7,365 nucleotides of DNA from Hyphomicrobiales bacterium (GTDB lineage: Bacteria > Pseudomonadota > Alphaproteobacteria > Rhizobiales > S144-23). The notes beneath the pieces were generated by a model. The model was given only the letters and a program-made list of their open reading frames with translations, was not told where the DNA came from and ran no database searches. Numbering within the stretch: the first letter of the stretch is position 1; each line of letters begins with the position of its first letter. The stretch is from contig WGBL01000102.1 of the NCBI GenBank assembly GCA_015494375.1, positions 1-7,365 of the forward strand, written 5' to 3'. Made by a program: the position numbers and the translations under genes. Shown here in pieces: positions 1-5,852 of the stretch.

Positions 1-897
1 CTCTTTCAGTATGTGGGCGATCCGATCAACAACATGGTGGGCCAAGACACCTCGCTCGCCGAGCGCGAGAAGCTCAAGCACGAGCTCGGCCTCGACCAGC
101 CCGTGATCGTCCAGTTCTGGCGCTTCATGAGCAATGCCGTGCGCGGCAACTTCGGCATCTCCTATCGCCTGCGCAAACCCGTCTCCGAACTCATCGCCGA
201 GCGTTTCTCGGCAACCATCGAGCTCTCGCTCGTCTCGGCGCTCCTCGCGCTCGCGGTCGGCATCCCCATGGGCGTCTATACCGCGCTCAAGCGCGACAGC
301 CTTCTTGCGCGCGCCTTCATGACCCTTTCGCTCATCGGCGTTTCGCTGCCGACCTTTCTCATCGGCATCTTTCTCATTCTCTTCTTCGGCGTGGTGCTGC
401 GCTGGCTGCCAACCTTCGGGCGCGGCGAGGTGGTCGAGGTCTGGGGCTGGACGACCGGGCTCCTGACCATGAGCGGCCTCAAGTCGCTGATCATGCCCGC
501 GATCACGCTCGCCATCTTCCAGATGACGCTGATTGTCCGGCTGATCCGTGCCGAGATGCTCGAGGTGCTGCGCTCGGACTACATCAAGTTCGCCCGCGCC
601 CGCGGCCTCAAGGCGCGCACCATCCACTTCTCCCACGCCCTCAAGAATACGCTCGTGCCGGTCATCACTATCATCGGCCTGCAAGTGGGCTCCATCGTCG
701 CCTTCGCCATCATCACCGAGAGCGTCTTTCAGTGGCCCGGCATGGGGCTTTTGTTCATTCAGGCCATCAGCGAGGTCGACATCCCCGTCATGGCGGCCTA
801 CCTCATGCTGATTGCCTTCATCTTCGTCATCATCAATCTGGTCGTGGACATCCTCTACTATGTTATCGATCCGCGGTTGCGGGTGCATGGACGCTAA
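1..897 (+). CDS. DppB/OppB-type ABC transporter permease, 5'-truncated by window edge
   Basis: This is an inner-membrane permease of a peptide/nickel-type ABC importer (binding-protein-dependent transport family). It would form half of the channel, with the DppC-type protein encoded next. The frame is open from base 1. A GTG at 13 is only an internal valine inside a typical near-N-terminal segment (VGDPINNMVG, then a short helix ending ELGLDQPV), so the first membrane helix and true start lie upstream, probably 45-50 residues away. Visible parts are the GNFGIS motif before the core, several hydrophobic segments, and the cytoplasmic EAA-type loop (about 553-665, residues EMLEVLRSDYIKFARARGLK) that docks on the ATPase. 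The protein ends in the family-typical YYVIDPRLR. Substrate cannot be told from the permease; di/oligopeptides, nickel and glutathione are all possible. The family call is secure, the specificity open. Confidence 0.93.
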   Translation, partial: LFQYVGDPINNMVGQDTSLAEREKLKHELGLDQPVIVQFWRFMSNAVRGNFGISYRLRKPVSELIAERFSATIELSLVSALLALAVGIPMGVYTALKRDSLLARAFMTLSLIGVSLPTFLIGIFLILFFGVVLRWLPTFGRGEVVEVWGWTTGLLTMSGLKSLIMPAITLAIFQMTLIVRLIRAEMLEVLRSDYIKFARARGLKARTIHFSHALKNTLVPVITIIGLQVGSIVAFAIITESVFQWPGMGLLFIQAISEVDIPVMAAYLMLIAFIFVIINLVVDILYYVIDPRLRVHGR

Positions 898-909
898 GCG
901 AGCACGCCC

Positions 910-1869
910 ATGGAGTTGCCGAACCGAGACGCCCCTGGCGACGCGCACCCTGAGAGGGCGGGGGTGCTTGCGCGCTTTCTCGATCATGACCTCTGGTGGA
1001 GCTTCAGCCGCTCGCCACTGGTGATCATTGCGGCCATCGTCACGCTCGTGATGATCCTCGCCTCCGTCTTTGCGCCCTGGGTTGCGCCCTACGATCCTTT
1101 CGATCTCGCCAGCATCGACCTCCTCGATGCCCTAAAGCCGCCCGCCTGGATCGAGGGCGGCAGCGCGCGCCATCTCCTCGGCACCGACGATCAGGGGCGC
1201 GACGTGCTCTCGACCATCCTCTTCGGCAGCCGCATCTCGCTGCTCGTCGGCTTTCTTTCGGTCCTTATGGCGATGGTTCTGGGGGTCAGCATCGGGCTTG
1301 TCGCTGGCTATGCCGGTGGCTGGGTCGATGCCGTGCTCATGCGCATCGCCGATATTCAGCTCTCGTTTCCGGCGATCCTGATTGCGCTGCTCATCGATGG
1401 TGTCGTGCGCGGCCTCCTCCCAGAGGGCCGGCATGAGGATCTGGCGCTCATCGTGCTTATCGTCGCCATAGGCCTGAGCTTTTGGGTGCAGTATGCGCGC
1501 ACCGTGCGCGGCTCGACGCTCGTTGAGAAGACAAAGGAATATGTCCAGGCCGCCCAGGTGATCGGCTTGCCGGGGGCGCTCATTCTGGTTCGCCACATCC
1601 TGCCCAATGTCCTGGGCCCGGTGCTGGTGATCGCCACCATTCAGCTCGCGCTCGCCATCATCATCGAGGCGACGCTTTCGTTTCTCGGCGTCGGCGTGCC
1701 GCCCACCTCGCCCTCGCTCGGTACCCTCATTCGCATCGGCAACGACTATTTGTTTTCGGGCGAATGGTGGATCACGGTTTTTCCGGGCCTGGCGCTCATC
1801 ATACTGGTGCTGGCGGTCAACCTCCTCGGCGACTGGCTGCGCGATGCGCTCAACCCGAAGCTCCGGTAA
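910..1869 (+). CDS. DppC/OppC-type ABC transporter permease
   Basis: This is the second permease of the same importer, 319 residues, complete. The ATG at 910 lies 12 bp after the dppB-type stop, with a weak AAGCGAG ribosome site at 896-902, so the two genes are surely cotranscribed. Residues 1-35 are a cytoplasmic tail ending in the RSPL motif that precedes the first helix (about 36-56). A periplasmic segment follows with the family signature GTDDQGRDVLS (91-101). The transport core with its further helices runs from about 105 to 308. The ATPase-docking EAA loop is at about 206-233, with A214-A215, G219 and ILPN. The end, LGDWLRDALNPKLR, is typical of DppC/OppC. The segment before GTDDQG (DLLDALKPPAWIEGG) is longer than in Escherichia coli DppC. 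No ATPase or binding-protein gene follows, so these are expected upstream. The transported substrate is unknown. Confidence 0.94.
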   Translation: MELPNRDAPGDAHPERAGVLARFLDHDLWWSFSRSPLVIIAAIVTLVMILASVFAPWVAPYDPFDLASIDLLDALKPPAWIEGGSARHLLGTDDQGRDVLSTILFGSRISLLVGFLSVLMAMVLGVSIGLVAGYAGGWVDAVLMRIADIQLSFPAILIALLIDGVVRGLLPEGRHEDLALIVLIVAIGLSFWVQYARTVRGSTLVEKTKEYVQAAQVIGLPGALILVRHILPNVLGPVLVIATIQLALAIIIEATLSFLGVGVPPTSPSLGTLIRIGNDYLFSGEWWITVFPGLALIILVLAVNLLGDWLRDALNPKLR

Positions 1870-1938
1870 GGCAGCGCTTTCGGGCCAATTTACTCATGCC
1901 AATTTGCTTTCCGGCAAAGTTGCATCGCGTACTGTTTT

Positions 1939-2005
1939 CAGAGCACAACGCGAAGGGCATGGCAGGATCAAGGCCCCGCCCCGGCACTTGCCGTGCTCTG
2001 GGCCT
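1939..2005 (+). repeat. Interlocking inverted repeats, possible 3' structure of the permease operon
   Basis: Two perfect complementary pairs are visible: CAGAGCAC (1939-1946) with GTGCTCTG (1993-2000), and AGGCCC (1971-1976) with GGGCCT (2000-2005). A small hairpin, CGGC-ACTT-GCCG (1982-1993), sits between the arms of the second pair. The two pairs cross and share base 2000, so they form either alternative folds or a pseudoknot. No T-run follows, so a classical intrinsic terminator is not supported. The element lies upstream of the candidate nrdJ promoter and would then belong to the permease transcript. Confidence 0.35.
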
Positions 2006-2106
2006 GCGGCAGACGCGCCGAGGCACGCGGAGAGCTTTTGCCCTCTTGCGATCTCTCGCTTTCTCTCCCACCATTTTGCCGCCTTAAAACAAAACACGAA
2101 CATTTC

Positions 2107-2135
2107 TTGACAAGCTCCGCCCTTTGCAGTAGCGT
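2107..2135 (+). promoter_or_regulatory. Candidate sigma70-type promoter for nrdJ
   Basis: A perfect TTGACA (-35) at 2107-2112 is followed, 17 bp later, by TAGCGT at 2130-2135, a poor -10 match (T, A and the last T agree). The bases just upstream (about 2085-2106) are A/T-rich in otherwise GC-rich DNA, as in an UP element. Transcription would begin near 2142, giving a leader of about 40 nt. The -35 match, spacing and position support the call; the weak -10 limits it. Confidence 0.45.
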
Positions 2136-2181
2136 GCCGTGAGTTAAGTGTTCTCCAATTGTTCAAGCGTTCGGCAGAGTG

Positions 2182-5145
2182 ATGGCTTCTTCGTCAACGC
2201 CATTGGCAGGCTCATCGTCGCCTTCGTCATCGGCTTCGTCATTGGCTTCGGCTTCATTGCCGCCCCTTTCCCGGATGATCTGGGACGCCAAGTATCGCTT
2301 GAAGACAAGCGATGGTCGCCCCCTCGAGCAGACGATCGAGGAGACATGGCGCCGTGTTGCGGGTGCCGTGGCACGACCTGAGAAAGGGGGGGCGCGCAAG
2401 GCTTGGCGCCGCCGCTTCTATGAGGCGATGAGCGATTTTTCGTTCCTTCCGGCCGGGCGCATTCTTGCGGGCGCCGGCACCAGGCGCCGTGTGACGCTCG
2501 CCAATTGTTTCGTCATGGGCACCATCGCCGACGACATGGCGTCAATCTTCGAGAACCTCAAGGAAGCGGCGCTGACGCTGCAAATGGGCGGTGGTATCGG
2601 TCACGACTTCTCCACCCTGCGGCCGGCGGGCGCCGAGGTCGTGGGCGTCGGTGCCGATGCCTCGGGGCCGCTCAGCTTCATGGACGTCTGGGACGCCATG
2701 TGCCGCACCATCCTTTCGGCGGGCGGGCGGCGCGGCGCCATGATGGCCACCCTTTCGTGTGATCATCCCGACATCGAGGCGTTTATTGCCGCCAAATCGG
2801 ACCCGGCGCGCTTTCGCAATTTCAATCTTTCGGTGCTGGTGAGCGACGCCTTCATCGCCGCCGTCGAGCGTGATGGGCCCTGGCATCTCCAGTTCAATGG
2901 CCGGCACAGCAAGACTTTGAGAGCCCGCGAGCTCTGGCAGCAGATTATGCGCGCCACCTATGAGACGGCCGAGCCCGGTGTCATCTTCATCGATCGCATC
3001 AATGCCGAGAACAACCTCTCGTATTGCGAGGAAATCCGCGCCACCAATCCCTGTGGCGAGCAGCCGCTGCCGCCCTATGGCGCCTGTTTTCTGGGCTCGA
3101 TCAATCTGGCGCGCCTGGTGAGCGATCCCTTTGGCCGAAATGCGGGGATCGATACGGGGCGGCTCGAGGAGCTCACCCGCCTGGCGGTGCGTTTTCTCGA
3201 TAATGTCATTGACATCTCCCGCTTTGCGCTTGCCCGCCAGCGCAAGGAGGCGCGGCACAAGCGGCGCATCGGGCTCGGTGTGACGGGGCTTGCCGATGCG
3301 CTCATTTTGTGCGGGGTGCGCTATGGCAGCGCCCGGGCGCAGCGGCTTGCACAAGCGTGGATGCGCACCATCCAGAATGCGGCCTATCGCGCAAGTGTCG
3401 AGCTTGCGCGCGAGAAGGGCGTCTTTCCGGCTTACGAGCGCGCGTCATTCCTCGCGGCGCCCGGCGTCGGCCGGCTTGATGAAGCGGTACAGAGGGCCAT
3501 CGCCAAACATGGGGTGCGCAATGGTTTGCTCACGAGTGTGGCGCCGACGGGCACGATCTCGCTTCTGGCGGGCAATGTTTCGAGTGGCGTCGAGCCCGTG
3601 TTCGATTTTACCTATCGGCGTCGGCTCCATGAGCCGGGTGATGGCGCTCGCGAGATCGTCGTCGAGGATTGGGCCTATCGGCTCTATCGGCAGCGCCAGG
3701 GCCCCGAGGCGGCGTTGCCGGAAGCCTTCGTCACGGCGCGCGACCTGACACCTGAAGAGCACCTCGACATGCAGGCGGCGCTCCAGCCCTATGTGGACAG
3801 CGCCATATCGAAAACCATCAATTGCCCGGCCGATATGACATTTGAAGACTTTTCCCAAGTCTATCTCGATGCCTACCGCAAGGGCCTTAAAGGCTGCACC
3901 ACCTATCGGCCGAGCGAGGTGCGCGGGGCGGTGCTCGTCTCCTCGGCCATGGCGGACGGTGGGGCAAGCGGCGCGCAGGCCCAGCAGGGCGCAAGAACGG
4001 GGGCCCAGCAGAAGGTAAGGACGGAGGCCCAACAGAGAATAACAACGGCGGGCCCGCGGAAGGTCACAACGCAGGCGCAGCAGCGCGCAACCACGGCTTC
4101 GCATGGTCGGGCGATGGTGCCGGCACCGGCTACGGCCGTCGCGGCCGAGAGCGAGCACGCCAGCTTTGGGGAGCCGCTCGCCGAAGCAGCGGGATCCGCC
4201 TACGCGCGAACCTCCGATAAGCTCTCGACCGCGGGTGAGCGGTTGCCCGAAGGAGCGGCCAGCGAGCTGGCGCCGAGTCTTGCGCCGAGTGATGTCGTCT
4301 ATATGTGCGCGCCGCTCGAGCGGCCGGGCGATCTCGCGGGCCATACCTATAAGCTCAAGTGGCCCGACTCGGACGACGCTTACTACATCACCATCAACGA
4401 CATCGTCGTTGACGGCCGCCGCCGGCCGTTCGAGATTTTCATCAACACCAAGAATCTCGAGCACTACGCCTGGATCGTCGCGCTCACGCGCATGATCAGC
4501 GCCATCTTCCGGCGTGGCGGCGATGTGTCATTCGTCGTCGACGAGCTCAAAGCGATTTTCGATCCAAGAGGCGGTCAATGGCTCGGTGGCCGTTATGTGC
4601 CAAGCCTCATTGCCGCCATCGGTGATATTGTGGAGCGTCATTTGAAGCGCATCGGGTTTCTGACAGGCGCTGAGGAAGGGGGCGCCTCAGATGCCGCGCC
4701 GGGGCCGGGGGTGCGTGCCGGGGCGCGAATGGACCGCACCGCGGACGAGCTGACCGATGCCGCCAACACCGCGGGCGCCCGCAGAGCCACGGGCGCCACC
4801 AGAGCCGTCGGCACGCCCAGAACCGCGCCCACTCCCAAAGCCTTGGACGACACCGGCGGCACTCAAGTTAGCGCTGGCGCGACTGATGGCACCAGCCAAG
4901 ATTTTGTCGGCGCTACCGACGGCGCCAGAGCTGTCACGGGCGCCACCACCCGGACCATCGCCAACGACACCACCGCCACCATCGCCGGCAACGCCCCCGA
5001 GCCCGCAGGAGAGCCGACAACACACTTGCAGGCCATGCATGGCATGGCACCCGGGCCCCTCTGTCCGCGCTGCAAACGGGCGGCGCTCGTCCATCAGGAA
5101 GGCTGTTTGAGCTGTCGCAATTGCGGCTATTCGAAATGCAGCTGA
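2182..5145 (+). CDS. nrdJ: Adenosylcobalamin-dependent (class II) ribonucleotide reductase NrdJ
   Basis: Cytoplasmic enzyme that reduces ribonucleotides to deoxyribonucleotides using a thiyl radical generated from coenzyme B12, with no separate radical subunit and no oxygen need. It has 987 residues counted from the ATG at 2182; GTG 2179 is directly adjacent, and ribosome sites are weak for both. Residues 1-30 are Ser-rich. The reductase N-terminal domain runs about 31-100 and the barrel about 105-580. N289-P-C291-G-E293 is the catalytic finger loop (radical C291). C109 and C302 form the expected substrate-reducing disulfide pair; C302 is 11 residues after the radical cysteine, as is usual in class II. 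APTGTIS (454-460) and KGCTTYR (570-576) are conserved. A TSCPD domain (716-826) and a Cys tail, CX2C-X10-CX2CX2CX4C (961-986), follow. Low-complexity linkers occupy about 588-710 and 828-960. No ATP-cone is visible. In some bacteria the two halves are separate NrdJa/NrdJb proteins; here they are fused. Confidence 0.96.
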   Translation: MASSSTPLAGSSSPSSSASSLASASLPPLSRMIWDAKYRLKTSDGRPLEQTIEETWRRVAGAVARPEKGGARKAWRRRFYEAMSDFSFLPAGRILAGAGTRRRVTLANCFVMGTIADDMASIFENLKEAALTLQMGGGIGHDFSTLRPAGAEVVGVGADASGPLSFMDVWDAMCRTILSAGGRRGAMMATLSCDHPDIEAFIAAKSDPARFRNFNLSVLVSDAFIAAVERDGPWHLQFNGRHSKTLRARELWQQIMRATYETAEPGVIFIDRINAENNLSYCEEIRATNPCGEQPLPPYGACFLGSINLARLVSDPFGRNAGIDTGRLEELTRLAVRFLDNVIDISRFALARQRKEARHKRRIGLGVTGLADALILCGVRYGSARAQRLAQAWMRTIQNAAYRASVELAREKGVFPAYERASFLAAPGVGRLDEAVQRAIAKHGVRNGLLTSVAPTGTISLLAGNVSSGVEPVFDFTYRRRLHEPGDGAREIVVEDWAYRLYRQRQGPEAALPEAFVTARDLTPEEHLDMQAALQPYVDSAISKTINCPADMTFEDFSQVYLDAYRKGLKGCTTYRPSEVRGAVLVSSAMADGGASGAQAQQGARTGAQQKVRTEAQQRITTAGPRKVTTQAQQRATTASHGRAMVPAPATAVAAESEHASFGEPLAEAAGSAYARTSDKLSTAGERLPEGAASELAPSLAPSDVVYMCAPLERPGDLAGHTYKLKWPDSDDAYYITINDIVVDGRRRPFEIFINTKNLEHYAWIVALTRMISAIFRRGGDVSFVVDELKAIFDPRGGQWLGGRYVPSLIAAIGDIVERHLKRIGFLTGAEEGGASDAAPGPGVRAGARMDRTADELTDAANTAGARRATGATRAVGTPRTAPTPKALDDTGGTQVSAGATDGTSQDFVGATDGARAVTGATTRTIANDTTATIAGNAPEPAGEPTTHLQAMHGMAPGPLCPRCKRAALVHQEGCLSCRNCGYSKCS
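3976..4095 (+). repeat. Degenerate 24-bp (8-residue) repeat, five copies, in the first NrdJ linker
   Basis: Five consecutive 24-bp units starting at 3976, 4000, 4024, 4048 and 4072 encode QAQQGART, GAQQKVRT, EAQQRITT, AGPRKVTT and QAQQRATT. The consensus is x-A-Q-Q-R/K-V-T/R-T (NrdJ residues 599-638). Codons otherwise uncommon in this gene (AGA, AGG, ATA, GTA, ACA) cluster here. The periodicity is directly visible. The segment is probably a flexible, unstructured linker between the catalytic barrel and the TSCPD domain; that role is inferred. Confidence 0.75.
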
Positions 5146-5167
5146 ATGCGGGCAAGTGGCGGCGAAC

Positions 5168-5189
5168 GGCAAAGGTCTGGCAAAGGTCT
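5168..5189 (+). repeat. Perfect 11-bp tandem duplication after nrdJ
   Basis: GGCAAAGGTCT occurs twice without a gap (5168-5178 and 5179-5189), starting 23 bp after the nrdJ stop. It may be a direct-repeat protein site or simply a slippage duplication; I recognise no regulator that binds this sequence. Confidence 0.6.
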
Positions 5190-5223
5190 AATGACGGCGC
5201 ATCGCAGGGGCCCGGGGCTCGCG

Positions 5224-5277
5224 ACCGGCACTCCGGTGGGGTGTTGGCCTCTGCGGTCCTGGGGCCGGTGGACCGCA
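5224..5277 (+). other. Two consecutive hairpins downstream of nrdJ
   Basis: The first is ACCGG-CACT-CCGGT (5224-5237), a 5-bp stem with a 4-nt loop. The second is TGCGGTCC (5252-5259) with GGACCGCA (5270-5277), an 8-bp perfect stem with a 10-nt loop. Neither is followed by a T-run, so they may protect the nrdJ mRNA 3' end or sit in a Rho-dependent termination zone rather than act as intrinsic terminators. In GC-rich DNA short stems also arise by chance. Confidence 0.4.
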
Positions 5278-5372
5278 TGGAATGGCCGCGAGTGACGACG
5301 CGGCAGATGAAACCGCGCGCCACAGCTGGTTTGCACGCGGCCTCCGCCCTTGATACGAGCCAACATTCAGGG

Positions 5373-5714
5373 GCGCTGCGGCCCAATCGAGCGCTGCGGC
5401 GCAACCGGGTGCGGCGGCCCAACCGAGCGCTGCGGCCCAACCGGGCGCGGCGGCGCAACCGGGCGCTGCGGCCCAACCGGGCGCGGCGGCGCAACCGAGC
5501 GCTGCGGCCCAATCGAGCGCTGCGGCGCAACCGGGTGCGGCGGCCCAACCGAGCGCTGCGGCGCAACCGGGCGCTGCGGCGCAACCGGGCGCGGCGGCGC
5601 AACCGAGCGCTGCGGCGCAACCGGGCGCGGCGGCGCAACCGAGCGCTGCGGCCCAACCGAGCGCGGCGGCCCAACCGGGCGCGGCGGCGCAACCGAGCGC
5701 TGCGGCTCAACCGA
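5373..5714 (+). repeat. 18-bp tandem repeat array, 19 full copies plus a partial one
   Basis: Nineteen uninterrupted 18-bp units, typified by GCGCTGCGGCGCAACCGG, fill 342 bp; a partial unit begins at 5715. Variation is confined to five positions of the unit: 2 (C/T), 5 (T/G), 11 (C/G/T), 15 (C/T) and 18 (A/G). Since 18 is a multiple of three and no unit contains a stop, all six frames are open. Frames on + read A-A-Q-P-S/G-A, R-P/R-N-R-A-L/R, or C/G-G-P/A-T-E/G-R. There are no unique spacers, so it is not CRISPR. Units 1-3 recur exactly as units 8-10, and units 12-13 as 14-15, which shows that blocks were duplicated. Confidence 0.95.
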
Positions 5715-5806
5715 GCGCGGCGCGGTCGAACCCAGCGCCTAGCTATTCACAGCTCCCGCCATCATGGATCCAGAAACGATTCAATCCGCCGCAAATATGC
5801 GTTAAG

Positions 5807-5822
5807 TTGCCAACAGTGGCAA
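5807..5822. promoter_or_regulatory. Perfect inverted repeat upstream of the first protease, candidate operator
   Basis: TTGCCA-ACAG-TGGCAA is a perfect 6-bp inverted repeat with a 4-bp spacer, ending 30 bp before the GTG start at 5853. It lies where a repressor or activator could control the protease gene, or it may form a small hairpin in the 5' leader. TTGCCA could also serve as a -35 box with TACAGA (5829-5834) as a weak -10, but that would leave a leader only about 10 nt long. The regulator is unknown. Confidence 0.35.
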
Positions 5823-5852
5823 AGTTGTTACAGATACCCGCAGAGGCTGCCA

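Larger units (their letters stand above)
1870..2181. other. Intergenic region between the permease operon and nrdJ
   Basis: About 310 bp with no convincing gene; the short frames here have no family features. It holds a close direct repeat GCCAATTT (1884-1891 and 1898-1905), the inverted repeats at 1939-2005, an AT-rich stretch (about 2085-2107) and a promoter candidate at 2107-2135. I looked for a cobalamin riboswitch, which would suit a B12-dependent enzyme, and for the paired palindromic boxes of the NrdR repressor, and recognised neither. Confidence 0.7.
5146..5852. other. Repeat-rich region without a convincing intact gene
   Basis: About 700 bp between nrdJ and the first protease. Frame 3 is open from 5121 through the whole region into the protease, but upstream of 5853 it encodes an Arg-rich, featureless stretch that is unlikely to be a real protein. 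Frame 2 has a short reading frame from ATG 5282 to TGA 5351-5353. It then reopens through the 18-bp array as Ala/Gln/Pro-rich repeats, with no ATG, GTG or TTG start until TTG 5807. This may be a decayed gene or non-coding repeat DNA. Base composition becomes more A/T-rich between about 5740 and 5850, which suits a promoter for the protease, though I could not fix -35/-10 boxes. Repeats and hairpins within it are listed separately. Confidence 0.6.

Noticed and set aside
1764..2110. Two short + strand frames spanning the end of the DppC-type gene and the gap
   Set aside because: They have no ribosome site, unlikely composition and overlap with a secure gene.
1870..2181. Cobalamin riboswitch upstream of the B12-dependent reductase
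   Set aside because: I could not find the conserved B12-box or core pairing; a covariance-model search (Rfam cobalamin families) on this interval would decide.
2040..2181. NrdR repressor boxes before nrdJ
   Set aside because: No pair of AT-rich palindromic boxes of the expected form is visible near the candidate promoter.
2542..3354. Minus-strand 270-codon frame
   Set aside because: Antisense to the NrdJ barrel including the NPCGE loop; featureless translation.
3445..4464. Minus-strand 339-codon frame
   Set aside because: Antisense shadow of nrdJ in GC-rich DNA; its translation has no recognisable domain, while the + strand has catalytic motifs here.
4934..5710. Minus-strand 258-codon frame with Arg/Leu-rich repeats
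   Set aside because: It exists because the 18-bp array has no stop in any frame; its remainder runs antisense to the end of nrdJ and shows no family features.
5373..5714. CRISPR-like repetitive array
   Set aside because: Units are 18 bp and directly adjacent with no unique spacers, and no cas gene is in the window.
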